From VXPW01 sp965115815 (lineage in GTDB: Bacteria; Pseudomonadota; Alphaproteobacteria; TMED109), in assembly GCA_965115815.1 (NCBI GenBank), contig OZ220465.1:4216001-4280000 (forward strand): a stretch of DNA of 64,000 nucleotides. The letters are read 5' to 3'. Below the pieces are notes generated by a model, which ran no database searches, was not told where the DNA came from, and saw only the letters and a list, made by a program, of their open reading frames with translations. Within the stretch, counting starts at the first letter, position 1. Every line of letters begins with the position of its first letter. Positions 43,130 through 51,046 of the stretch are shown in pieces. Made by a program: the position numbers and the translations under genes.

Positions 43130-44590
43130 ATGCGAAACGTCATTCGCCTGCAGATGGAATTGGGTCAGGTTGCGATCGAGGAGATCGAGATCGACGAGAA
43201 CTCGCGGGATGACATTCCGCCGCTGCTGCTCGGGCTTCGGCACGTGTATGCCGACCGGTCGGTTCGTGCCCGGTTGTTCGAGATCCTGGAGCAGGGGATC
43301 CTTCCCGAGGTGTCCCACACGAAAGGGCGTCCCGGCATGGAGCTGTGGAGGATCCTCGTGATGGGTCTCCTGAAGCAGGTCCTGGGGTGTGACTTCGATC
43401 GTCTGCACGAGCTGGTGAACCAACACCATACCGTTCGGAAGTTTCTGGGACACTCCGACTTCTGGGACGAGACCCGGTACCGGTATCCCACGGTGGTACA
43501 CAACGTGAGCCTGCTGACGCCGGACGTGCTGGGGGAGGTGTTGCAGCTGATCGCGGAGAGCGGCCATGCGCTGGTGCGGAAGCGGAAGCGGAAGCGGAAG
43601 AGCGGCCCGGGCGGTCGCCCGTCGAAGGAGCCCCTGCGGGGCCGCTGTGATTCGTTCGTGGTGAAGACGGATGTGCACTTCCCGACGGACGTCAACCTGC
43701 TGTGGGATGCGATGCGTTGCCTGGTGCGCGAGACGGGCCGCTCAACCCTGCGGGCGGGGGTGTCCGGAGGGCGGCAGTGGCGGCATCGGAGCCGGAGGCT
43801 GCAGCGGCTCTTTCAGAAGGTTCGGCGGACCCGGCGGGCCCGTCCGGGGCCGATCCAAGCGTACCTCGACGCCTGCTGGGAGGAGGTCCGACGGGCGGAA
43901 GCGACGGTTCCCGCGCTTCGGGAGCAAGGCGTCGGAGCCCCCAGGATTCTCCGGATCGAGTCGTACCTCAAACATGCCCGGAGGCAGCTCGACCAAGTGG
44001 ACCGCCGCCTGCTGAAAGGCGAGAAGATCCCGCAGGAAGAGAAGGTGTTTTCGATCTTCGAGGAGCACACGCGCTGGTGTGTGAAGGGCAAGGCCGGGGT
44101 TCCGGTGGAACTCGGAGTGCCGGTGGCCGTGCTGGAGGATCAGCACGGCTTCCTCCTACACTCCCGGATCCTGTGGGAAGGCGGAGACGTGGATCATGCC
44201 GTGCCCATGATCCGGGAAGCCCAGGCCCGCTTCCCCGACCTCCGCCTGTGCAGCTTCGATCGGGGGTTCCACAGTCCCTCCAACCGGATCGCACTGGACG
44301 AACTGCTGGATCACAACGTGCTGCCGAAGAAGGGAAAACTCGGTCCGGCCGACCGGAAACGGGTCGCCGACCCGACGTTCCGGGAGATGCGCCGGCAGCA
44401 TCCGGCCGTGGAGTCCGCCATCAATAATCTCGAGCAGCGCGGCATGGATCGGGTCCTGTCGTATGGGGCGGAGGGTTTTGCGCGGATGGTGGCGCTCTCC
44501 ATGGTGGCCTTCAATGTTCACCGCATCGGGTTGCTGCTGCAGAGACAAGCCCGGGCCCAAGCCCGACGACGACGAAGACGCGCCGCCTGA
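43130..44590 (+). CDS. ISNCY-type (IS1202/ISDol1-like) transposase, copy E
   Basis: A 486-residue intact transposase starting MRNVIRLQMELGQVAIEEIEIDENSRDDIPP. The central linker is the basic RKRKRKRKSGPGGRPSKEPLRGRCDS, without the tripeptide repeats of copies A and B. The putative catalytic residues are Asp181 (KTDVHFPTD), Asp377 (SFDRGFHSPSN) and Glu428 (AVESAINNLE). GKAGVPVELGVPVAVLEDQHGFLLHSRILWEGGDVD is another family block. The complete arginine-rich C-terminus is present. Differs from copy C at only a handful of residues. Probably the active copy that could also mobilise the 193-bp MITEs. Confidence 0.87.
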   Translation: MRNVIRLQMELGQVAIEEIEIDENSRDDIPPLLLGLRHVYADRSVRARLFEILEQGILPEVSHTKGRPGMELWRILVMGLLKQVLGCDFDRLHELVNQHHTVRKFLGHSDFWDETRYRYPTVVHNVSLLTPDVLGEVLQLIAESGHALVRKRKRKRKSGPGGRPSKEPLRGRCDSFVVKTDVHFPTDVNLLWDAMRCLVRETGRSTLRAGVSGGRQWRHRSRRLQRLFQKVRRTRRARPGPIQAYLDACWEEVRRAEATVPALREQGVGAPRILRIESYLKHARRQLDQVDRRLLKGEKIPQEEKVFSIFEEHTRWCVKGKAGVPVELGVPVAVLEDQHGFLLHSRILWEGGDVDHAVPMIREAQARFPDLRLCSFDRGFHSPSNRIALDELLDHNVLPKKGKLGPADRKRVADPTFREMRRQHPAVESAINNLEQRGMDRVLSYGAEGFARMVALSMVAFNVHRIGLLLQRQARAQARRRRRRAA

Positions 44591-44808
44591 CAGCGGCGCC
44601 CCCACCCCATCCGCGAAGCTCGCCGGGAGCGGGAACGGAACCGCTCGCCCTAGCGTCCGGATTCTGGGTGGGAAGGGCCCGGATGCCGCTGCGAATCGGC
44701 AGGAATCCCCTGGAAACGGAGCGACCGGAGGCCCCGGAGGGTGGGTCCAACCCGAAATTTCGCCGGAAGGGCCGCCAAAATGACCATTTTCGGTGCGGGC
44801 ACTATCTA

Positions 44809-45001
44809 GTGTCTGCACGGAAAATCCCTAAGAGTCGGATTACATGAATGGAAACCCAATATTGACAGGGCGAAGATTCATCGAATCCAGCCTGATTTCA
44901 GCGGAATATGCCGTCATATGCCATCAAAGAAGGAATCTTCGGTTCTCCAGATTCCAAATATGGTTGCATATACAATGTGTTGTGATTTTCCGTGCAGACA
45001 C
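44809..45001. mobile_element. MITE family 1, copy 3 (193 bp)
   Basis: Termini GTGTCTGCACGGAAAATCC and, reading inward, GTGTCTGCACGGAAAATC. Flanked by TATCTA on both sides (44803-44808, 45002-45007). The target is the outer end of the following MITE-2, already used by ISNCY copy E, so copy 3 squeezed in between them. Confidence 0.95.
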
Positions 45002-45167
45002 TATCTACTCACCCCCTACTGATGACGAATCGTTTTTCCTGACGGGTTCGGATCCGGCATTTTCCCTTGTCCCTTTAACTCGCTCGCGACCGATGACCGG
45101 AGGTGCGTGTTCCGGCTGACAAGAAGCGGGTCGATCTTCGTCATCAGTAGGGGGGTGAGTAGATACC
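45002..45167. mobile_element. MITE family 2, inverted copy inside a restriction gene (166 bp)
   Basis: Begins TATCTACTCACCCCC (the first two G of the terminus lie beyond the inserted elements or were lost) and ends GGGGGGTGAGTAGATACC. The interior is the reverse complement of the copy at 41865 with some substitutions. Its right end interrupts the endonuclease coding sequence at 45168; its left end was invaded by MITE-1 copy 3 and ISNCY copy E. Confidence 0.92.
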
Positions 45168-45550
45168 ATGGATCGCCTTTCGGCGTCGACCTTCTTGGTG
45201 TCGAAGACATGGCCATCCTTCAACTCGATGATGTGACAGGTTTGCGTGCCGCCATGCCGCTCGAACACCATGAAGTCCGGCTCGGATCCAGCGAGGTTCA
45301 GGATTCGGCTTCGTTGGATCTGGCGCTTGTGGGCGAGCCGCACGCCGTCAGGCACGATGCTCTGTTCCAGAACAGCGTCTAGATCAGGGATGTTGGGGGC
45401 CTTCTTCCTGATTATCCTTTCGAGCTCCGAGCCCGACGAGATCACGGCGGACTGGATCTTGCTGGCCAGCTCTCCCAGTGCCTCGTCGTCGAACAGTCGA
45501 ACGTAGGCCCCCGACGGGTTTCCGGGACTGGCGTTTCGCAGGCGGGCCAT
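45168..45550 (-). pseudogene. Type II restriction endonuclease-like gene, truncated by MITE
   Basis: The first 127 codons remain: MARLRNASPGNPSGAYVRLFDDEALGELASKI, then IRKKAPNIPDLDAVLEQSIVPDGVRLAHKRQIQRSRI. SEPDFMVFER...CHIIELKDGHVFDTKK has the spacing of a PD-(D/E)XK nuclease core (Asp, then Glu-Leu-Lys). The frame then enters the MITE-2 and ends in repeat sequence. The missing C-terminal half is not found beyond the nest. It lies 6 bp after the methyltransferase stop on the same strand, so endonuclease partner is the natural reading. The exact specificity is unknown. Confidence 0.68.
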
Positions 45551-45556
45551 GGTCCT

Positions 45557-46312
45557 CTAGCCGTTCAGGTCGCAGCCCAAGAACGTGCGACGGTGGTTTC
45601 GGGCCGCTTGCAGGACCGAGAACGACCCGGCGGCAGGGTCGATCACGAAATCCCCTTCATGGCTCACGGCGGCCAGGAGTTCGCCTTGCAGGTCCACCGG
45701 CTTCGAGTGCGGGTGCGGGCGCCGGGACACTTTTTCCTGAATCACGTCGGGAATGTCGTGGACCTTCCACACGCCCTTGGCCTTGCGGGGATGTTTCTGC
45801 AGCACGACGCAGTATTCGGCCCGGCGCCGGGTGCGGTAGCCCATGCCGAACGTTCCCTTGTCCCAGGTCACGAGATCCACGATGTCGAGACGGGTTCCGG
45901 CGAGCCACGGGCGGACGCCTTGGCACAGGTGGAACTTGTCGACCCACAGGAACAGGTGGCCGGACGGCATCAGGACGCGGTCGATGCCGCACACGAAACG
46001 ACGGATCACGACTTCCTTCATCTGCTCCAGGGCGTGCCGGCGCCGGCCGCGCTCCTTTCCCTCGTTTCCGTAGGCCAGCTTTTCGAGCACGCCACGGTAC
46101 TGCGGATCGAAAAAGGCGACGGGAATGGCGTCGGCAGGAAGCGCGGCCAGGAACTCCAGCCCGTCCATCCTGAGCCTCGTGTTCGGCTTGAATGCGTCGG
46201 GAAGCGTCAGCTGCGGTGCCTGGACGGTGCGCTCGCCGGAGTACACCGTCGTCGCGTGGGTGTCCCTCGTCGGGTCTGCAGGCTCCACATGCTGTCGGGC
46301 CTCGTGCGGCAT
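45557..46312 (-). CDS. Site-specific DNA methyltransferase of a type II R-M pair
   Basis: A 251-residue methyltransferase. Motif IV is VAFFDPQYRGVLEKLAYGNEG (DPQY). RVLMPSGHLFLWVDKFHLCQG, VDLVTWDKGTFGMGYRTRRRAEYCVVLQK and HDIPDVIQEKVSRRPHPHSKP follow. The SAM-binding motif I near the C-terminus is GDFVIDPAAGSFSVLQAARNHRRTFLGCDL. The IV-before-I order defines the beta-type arrangement of N4-cytosine/N6-adenine enzymes. The ATG at 46312 gives MPHEARQHVEPADP; the frame also extends upstream, but into IS remnants. Intact although its endonuclease partner is broken, so it may persist as an orphan methylase. Confidence 0.85.
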   Translation of the reverse strand: MPHEARQHVEPADPTRDTHATTVYSGERTVQAPQLTLPDAFKPNTRLRMDGLEFLAALPADAIPVAFFDPQYRGVLEKLAYGNEGKERGRRRHALEQMKEVVIRRFVCGIDRVLMPSGHLFLWVDKFHLCQGVRPWLAGTRLDIVDLVTWDKGTFGMGYRTRRRAEYCVVLQKHPRKAKGVWKVHDIPDVIQEKVSRRPHPHSKPVDLQGELLAAVSHEGDFVIDPAAGSFSVLQAARNHRRTFLGCDLNG

Positions 46313-46510
46313 GGCGTCCCCTTGGGCTGACCGTGAGTGTCTTGTTGTCCGGTACGCGGTGAGCCTTGCGAGGGCTCCGGTCGATCCGGGCATGGTATCC
46401 CAATCGCGCCGGTCTTGGCGTTCGGCCAACATGTCCACATGGAGACCCATGGGTCGTTCGGAGAAATGGCGGAAGGTTCCAGCAGCGCCGCGCTTCCAGC
46501 GCGTCCGGTA

Positions 46511-47285
46511 AGAGCATGTTTCAAAACCCTTCATCCGCATATTACGGTTTTGTCGAGGGTTTCGGCCCGTCCGAGGCGGCGCACCAGGATGCGGAGCACG
46601 GCCCGTTGCAGCCCTGCCCGCGAGCTCTCCAGCCGTCGTTCTTCGTCCTTCTGCCAGACGTCGGCAGCGGCCCAGCCAGCCGAACCACCGCTCGACGATC
46701 CAGCATCGCGGAAGCACCTCGAAACCCTTCGGTTCCTTGGGTTTCACCACGATCTCGAGGTCCGGGGCATCCGGCATCGTGGCCAAGGCTTGGGCCCGTT
46801 GGGGGCCGTGGTACCCCCGTCTGCCCAGACCTTCTGCAAGCTCGGCAGGGTCGTTCGCAGTTCGGCGAGGACCGCCGGCGCACCCTCCCGATCCTGCACA
46901 GGAGCGGGGTGCACCGGCAGGACCAAGGGCAACCCGAGGGGATCGACCCCCGCGTGCCGCGTTCTCCCCTGGCTCTGGTTCCCGCCGTCCTGCCCCCTCG
47001 GCCCACCGCTCTCCGTCGTCTTCACGGACGGACGGTCGATCCCCCCCCCCCCCCCGCCGTCGGGGTCGAACACCGGCCCTCCCGCGCCCGGGCCGGACCC
47101 CGCAACGCCGCCACGAGATCCCCATACAGGCCTTGGTCACGCCACCAGTACAAGGAGTACCGGACCGTCGAAGGCGCGGAAACACCAGGCGGAAGCGCAC
47201 GCCACTGGCAACCTGTGATCCACGGGTACGGCAGCGCATGCACCCCTTCGCGCAGAGATCTACCGCACGGGGACGACCCGTTACG
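46511..47285 (-). pseudogene. Truncated IS427-type (IS5 family) element
   Basis: Left terminus GAGCATGTTTCAAAACCC is intact and matches the copy at 20230. The transposase frames (REGVHALPYPWITGCQWRALPPG, YWWRDQGLYGDLVAALRGP, DRPSVKTTESGG, WIVERWFGWLGRCRR-like) need several frameshifts. A run of about 15 C bases near 47041 replaces 8 in the other copy. Similarity to the full copy ends near 47285, before the N-terminal codons and right terminus, so the element is truncated there. Confidence 0.8.
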
Positions 47286-47647
47286 GAATGGACAAGGCCG
47301 TGCTGCACCATGTCCGCTGACGGGTGCCTTGAGCAGGGTTTCCTCCTCCGCTCAGCGTGTTTCTTGGTGTGCGCGCACATCGCGACAACGAACGGCCGTT
47401 TTCCGTGTTCGTCAAGGACATGCCTGCTCCAATCTCTCCCTTGACCCGTTCCCTCGCGTGCGAAATACTCGACCCCGCAACCATCAGTGCGTCCCGCTAT
47501 GTCGGGTCGCCCGCCAAATAGAACAGCCTGATACCCGGCAAGGGGTAGCTCCCTGCGCTCGGCGAATAGGCGGGACTCCATGCTTTCGCACTGGTGGTTG
47601 CAACGGCCCGGTACCAGCCGGCGCCGGAACCCCACGGAGTCGTACCC
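47286..47647. other. Intergenic stretch, possible decayed gene
   Basis: 362 bases between the truncated IS and the lipoprotein gene. Minus-strand frames read ERRELPLAGYQAVLFGGRPDIA and SADMVQHGLVHS, which look partly protein-like, but I do not recognise a family and no complete frame exists. The lipoprotein promoter must lie near the right end. Confidence 0.35.
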
Positions 47648-48550
47648 ATGCATGTTGATCTCAGACACACAACGGCCCTCGTTGCTACGGTTGCCGTTAT
47701 TTTCCTGGTTGCCTGCGGAGGCGGTGGCGGAGGTTCCGGCAATCCTGGAACTACACTTGACCAGGTCCGGGATTTGACAGGTGCTGCACCTCCGGCAGAA
47801 GCACCCGGAGATCAGGAAGCCCGTGCGGCTGGAATTATCTCTCGCGCCGACTCTTTTCTGGTATCAACGTTCTATGCGGATACATCATCGCGCGAACTTC
47901 CTGCACTGACTATCGGATCTTCATGCACGGCTACCGCCTGCACCTTCAGCAACCGGGCATTGGGTTTTTTCCGTACGATCAGCTTGTCCGATTTGAAATC
48001 CTTCTCCCTCAATCCTCAGTCCGTCGGCACGACGCACGGCGTTACTGTCGTCCGGGACGCCGGGCGGCATAACGGAACGGACTACCGAGCGCTCAGTGCG
48101 TGGATGGAACACAGCGGTTTCAGCGTGCAGATGGAATCGTTCACGGCGGAAGGAGGGGTGCGCATAGACGGTCGATCAGGTATTGCACTCGGTGACCTGA
48201 CGGGAAGCCGACCGTCGGGGAGCGCAACCTGGAGAGGTGCGATGGTCGGCACTCCAGCCACGGGTACCGGGCGCGGAGACAGGCTTTTGGGCGACGCGAT
48301 CCTGACTTACGACATGGGGTCCGGATTGTTGGATGCCGCCTTCACCAACATCCGGAACACCGATCGCCTTCGCGCACATACGACTGCTGCCGTCCGTTTC
48401 GACGATATCTCCGTAGGTCCTCGCGGAACATTCTCGGCCGGCGTGGCAGGCAATCTCATCCAGGGTGGCTTCGCTGGTCCGGGTCATGCCGAAGCGGCAG
48501 GAATCTTCGAGCAGGCAAACATGGTCGGATCCTTTGGCGTCAAACGCTGA
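47648..48550 (+). CDS. TbpB-like (transferrin-binding-protein-fold) surface lipoprotein
   Basis: A 300-residue lipoprotein. The signal peptide MHVDLRHTTALVATVAVIFLVAC has lipobox LVAC with Cys23, followed by a glycine-rich tether (GGGGGGSG). The C-terminal half has the 8-stranded TbpB-type barrel pattern: RGAMVGTPATGTGRGDRLLGDAIL, YDMGSGLLDAAFTNIRN, FSAGVAGNLIQGGFAGPG and the terminal HAEAAGIFEQANMVGSFGVKR. The last motif is typical of Slam-dependent or transferrin-binding-protein-like lipoproteins. The ligand is unknown; no receptor or Slam gene is adjacent. Lower GC than flanking genes and a position beside mobile DNA suggest acquisition. Confidence 0.75.
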   Translation: MHVDLRHTTALVATVAVIFLVACGGGGGGSGNPGTTLDQVRDLTGAAPPAEAPGDQEARAAGIISRADSFLVSTFYADTSSRELPALTIGSSCTATACTFSNRALGFFRTISLSDLKSFSLNPQSVGTTHGVTVVRDAGRHNGTDYRALSAWMEHSGFSVQMESFTAEGGVRIDGRSGIALGDLTGSRPSGSATWRGAMVGTPATGTGRGDRLLGDAILTYDMGSGLLDAAFTNIRNTDRLRAHTTAAVRFDDISVGPRGTFSAGVAGNLIQGGFAGPGHAEAAGIFEQANMVGSFGVKR

Positions 48551-48573
48551 TCGGCAGCATCGTCCGTGCGAGA

Positions 48574-48599
48574 CCGGGCAGGGGCGCGTCCCTGCCCGG
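48574..48599. terminator. Hairpin between convergent genes
   Basis: CCGGGCAGGG (48574-48583) and CCCTGCCCGG (48590-48599) form a perfect 10-bp stem with a 6-base loop GCGCGT. It lies 24 bp after the lipoprotein stop and 33 bp beyond the plsC stop. No T-run follows on either strand, so it may act as a weak bidirectional or Rho-assisted terminator. Confidence 0.65.
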
Positions 48600-48631
48600 T
48601 GTTCCCGGAGTCAAGGCGGATGCATGGCCGG

Positions 48632-49453
48632 TCACCGGGAGGGGATACGTTTTGCCGTTGCGGCGCTCCGGGCGCGACCGGCCAGGGCCTGCGCTAGGCC
48701 GTCGGCGACGCTGCGTTCCGCCAGCCGGGCGAGCTGTTTTCGGTCGGCGATCCCGGGCAGGGGCGGGTGAAAGCTGACGGTCACCTCGAGGCGGCCGAGT
48801 CCCAGCAACCGCCAGACGTGGGGCAGCAGGTCCATCCCGCCGTACCAGGTGACCAGAGGCCGGTTGCGGCGGTCCATCGGCAGGCCGTTGAGGCCGCTGT
48901 AGCAGATCGACACCGGCTGCACGGTCAGGCGCCGCATGGCTTTCGTTTCCGCAAACCCGAAGAGCGCCGAACGAAAGCGCAGCACGCGATTGCCGTCCCC
49001 GCTGGTCCCTTCGGGAAACAGGACGATGCTGTCGCGCTTCGCCAGCCGGCGGTTCAGTTCCTCCCCGTGCGCGGCCGCCCGGCTTCGGCGGCGGTCGATG
49101 AAGATGCTTCGCTGCAGTCTTGCCAGCCATCCGAAGAAGAACCATCCGGCGATTTCCGCCTTGGCGACGAAGGAGACTGGAGCCATGGCGGAGAGCACGA
49201 CGATATCCAGCCACGAAGAGTGGTTGCTGGCGAACAGGGTGGGGTGCTTCGGGCTGGGACGGCCGACCCGGCGGACCCGGATTCCGAACAGGTACAGGAG
49301 TCCGCGGTGAAACACGACCGGAATCCTCCCCGCCAGCCGGGAACGGCCGGCGAGCGCCGTCAGATGCACGGGCACGAGCAGCAGGAACCAAGCCAGGAAC
49401 ACGACGCTCCGGAAAGCCGCGCGCACATGCGAGGCCGCGATCTCGTCCGCCAT
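48632..49453 (-). CDS. plsC: 1-acyl-sn-glycerol-3-phosphate acyltransferase family (PlsC/OlsA)
   Basis: A 273-residue membrane acyltransferase. An N-terminal hydrophobic segment (FRSVVFLAWFLLLVPVHLTAL) precedes the catalytic HX4D motif LFASNHSSWLDIVVLSA. The substrate-binding block is IVLFPEGTSGDGNRVLRFRSALFG, then VQPVSICYSG. It acylates lysophosphatidate, or lyso-ornithine lipid if it works as OlsA; the neighbouring olsB-type gene supports the latter. The ATG at 49453 is preferred over the GTG upstream because it begins the conserved N-terminal helix. miaB would normally follow but is 12.6 kb away beyond the mobile block. Confidence 0.9.
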   Translation of the reverse strand: MADEIAASHVRAAFRSVVFLAWFLLLVPVHLTALAGRSRLAGRIPVVFHRGLLYLFGIRVRRVGRPSPKHPTLFASNHSSWLDIVVLSAMAPVSFVAKAEIAGWFFFGWLARLQRSIFIDRRRSRAAAHGEELNRRLAKRDSIVLFPEGTSGDGNRVLRFRSALFGFAETKAMRRLTVQPVSICYSGLNGLPMDRRNRPLVTWYGGMDLLPHVWRLLGLGRLEVTVSFHPPLPGIADRKQLARLAERSVADGLAQALAGRARSAATAKRIPSR

Positions 49454-49510
49454 GTTCAGGAGTCCGCCACCGGGGAATCGCCGGCTGCGGGTCGGCACGA
49501 TGTCCTTGTC

Positions 49511-49575
49511 GATCCATGTCGGTCCGTGCCGATCCGTGTCGGCACCCGTGGACGCCCGTCCGGTGGGCCGATCTT
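49511..49575. repeat. 10-bp-period repeat related to one in the IS630 leader
   Basis: GATCCATGTC, GGTCCGTGCC, GATCCGTGTC and GGCACCCGTG follow in register, then GACGCCCGTCCGGT. The same layout (CCGTGTCGGT units, then GGCACGCGTGAGCGCCCG) is found at 62625-62690. Both may derive from one dispersed element. No coding function seen. Confidence 0.5.
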
Positions 49576-49701
49576 CCCGCGGACTCCACGAAGGCCGGAT
49601 CCCGCACCTAGGAGCATCGCCGGATCGCTGCGGAGGGGGCGCGGATTCGAACTGGGGGAGCGGCTCATGCCTGCGACCGTCAATGCAATGTCGTCCGGAG
49701 A

Positions 49702-50517
49702 CTAGTTGTACCCGCTCCCGACACCGGCTTCCCGCTCGTAGTGCTGGCGGTACCGCTTGCTCACCCTCTCGGTCTTCACCACCATGCAGATGTCGACGGT
49801 GCCGAATTGCCAGTCGATCACGGCGCCGTCGCCGACGAAGCCGCCGAGCCGGATGTACCCCTTGACGAGTCCCGGCAGGGCCTTGAGACCGTCGCGGAAT
49901 GAGTAATCATGCGGCGCGAGGCGGTCCATCGGGATCCGGCGACTCTCGAGGGCGCGCGGCCGGAGGTCCGGGGGCGCGAGATGGGCATGGTACAGGTAGC
50001 TCAGGGGCAGCGCGAGTTCGTCCGGATCGGTGCCGTTCAGGCTGGCGCATCCGAACATCAACTGCACGTCGTGGTGGAACACGTAGTGGGCGATCCCCCG
50101 CCAGAGCAGTTGGGCCGTGGCGCCGTTCCGGTAGTCGGGATGAATGCACATCCGGCCCAGCTCGACAAGAACCCCGGTCTGCTCGAGGATCGGCGCGACG
50201 TCGTACTCGGTGTTGGTGTAGAGCTCGCTCGAGGGCGTGCCCGTTCCGCACCGGTGCAGGCGGTATGTTCCGATCACGGTGCCGCCGAGGTCGTGATCGA
50301 GCACGAGCAGGTGTTCCCAGAGGGGGTCATAACGATCGAAATCGCGCCGGCGCTTCTGCATCTCCGGGGACGGCTTGGCGGACATTTCCTCGTAGAAGAT
50401 CCGGTACCGCAGGGCTTGGGCCGCGTCCACCTCGCGGGCCTCGGTGGCCAGGCGCACTTCCAAGTTGCCGGCGCGCGCGATCGGCACCGGGCTGTGGCAG
50501 GGGACGCCGGCCGGCAT
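49702..50517 (-). CDS. olsB: OlsB-type ornithine-acyl-ACP N-acyltransferase (GNAT)
   Basis: A 271-residue acyltransferase of the OlsB/PhlA family: ALRYRIFYEEMSAKPSPEMQKRRRDFDRYDPLWEHLLVLD near the N-terminus. VIGTYRLHR, YDVAPILEQTGVLVELGRMCIHPDYRNGATAQLLWRGIAHYV and LMFGCASLNGTDPDELALPLSYLYH form the acyl-CoA/ACP-binding core. It adds a 3-hydroxyacyl group to ornithine, the first step of ornithine-lipid synthesis. The product likely feeds the PlsC/OlsA-type enzyme encoded downstream. Ends lie 3 bp after the fur-side gene and 248 bp before plsC. ATG 50517. Confidence 0.88.
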   Translation of the reverse strand: MPAGVPCHSPVPIARAGNLEVRLATEAREVDAAQALRYRIFYEEMSAKPSPEMQKRRRDFDRYDPLWEHLLVLDHDLGGTVIGTYRLHRCGTGTPSSELYTNTEYDVAPILEQTGVLVELGRMCIHPDYRNGATAQLLWRGIAHYVFHHDVQLMFGCASLNGTDPDELALPLSYLYHAHLAPPDLRPRALESRRIPMDRLAPHDYSFRDGLKALPGLVKGYIRLGGFVGDGAVIDWQFGTVDICMVVKTERVSKRYRQHYEREAGVGSGYN

Positions 50518-50520
50518 CGG

Positions 50521-50952
50521 TCACTCCGGCTCCGGTTTCCGGATCCGGGTGCCGTACAGTTCGTGTCGATGGCCGGTCAGCCGGTACCCGAGCCGGTGGG
50601 CGACAGCCTCCTGGAGGGCCTCGATCCTCTCGTCGACGAACTCGATGACGTCCCCGGTTTCGACATCGATCAGGTGGTCGTGATGCGTGCACCGGGTCTC
50701 CTCGTAGCGGGCCCGCCCGTCGCCGAAATCATGCTTTTCCAGGATGCCGGCTTCCTCCAGCAGGCGAATGGTCCGGTACACGGTCGCGAGGCTGATGCGG
50801 CGGTCGATTTCGGAGGCTCTGCGGTACAGGTCTTCCGCGGCCGGGTGATCGTCCGAATCCGCGAGCACCCGAACGATGACCCGGCGCTGCCAGGTCATCC
50901 TGAGCCCCTTCTCGGCGCAGAGCCGTTCCAGTTCCGAAGTGCTCGAGGCCAA
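50521..50952 (-). CDS. fur: Fur family iron/metal-responsive repressor
   Basis: A 143-residue regulator. The winged-helix domain reads LERLCAEKGLRMTWQRRVIVRVLADSDDHPAAEDLYRRASEIDRRISLATVYRTIRLLEEAGIL. The dimer/metal domain has RYEETRCTHHDHLIDVETGDVIEFVDERIEAL with the HHDH metal ligands. The CxxC zinc site of classical Fur is missing, as in many alphaproteobacterial Fur/Irr-like proteins, so Fur versus Irr-like is open. The likely start is TTG at 50952 (MASSTSELERL); no ATG or GTG lies closer, and upstream ATGs overlap the divergent gene. A TATACT -10-like box lies at 50993-50988. Confidence 0.85.
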   Translation of the reverse strand: MASSTSELERLCAEKGLRMTWQRRVIVRVLADSDDHPAAEDLYRRASEIDRRISLATVYRTIRLLEEAGILEKHDFGDGRARYEETRCTHHDHLIDVETGDVIEFVDERIEALQEAVAHRLGYRLTGHRHELYGTRIRKPEPE

Positions 50953-51046
50953 GTTCCGTGGTACCTTCGCGTGCGTCCCGGATCCGCAGTATAGAGGGAT
51001 CGGCCGCCGGGCAGGAGACCTCGGCCGCCTCACGGAGGGTGCGCCC

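Larger units (their letters stand above)
42986..44802 (+). mobile_element. ISNCY-type element, copy E (1,817 bp), apparently intact
   Basis: Ends GTGCCCGCACCGAAAAAG and (reading inward) GTGCCCGCACCGAAAATGG. Left flank TAGTTA, right flank TATCTA. The right flank lies within the terminus of the MITE-2 at 45002. It carries a complete transposase, a strong promoter and leader hairpins. Same length as copy C and nearly identical in sequence. Confidence 0.92.

Noticed and set aside
45002..45550. A 181-codon protein fusing the nuclease fragment to the downstream sequence
   Set aside because: The last third is translation of the MITE-2, shared with unrelated loci; the real gene is truncated at 45168.
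46313..47668. N-terminal extension of the DNA methyltransferase to about 700 residues
   Set aside because: The extra part reads through the truncated IS427 and contains no methyltransferase motifs; ATG 46312 gives a normal-sized enzyme.
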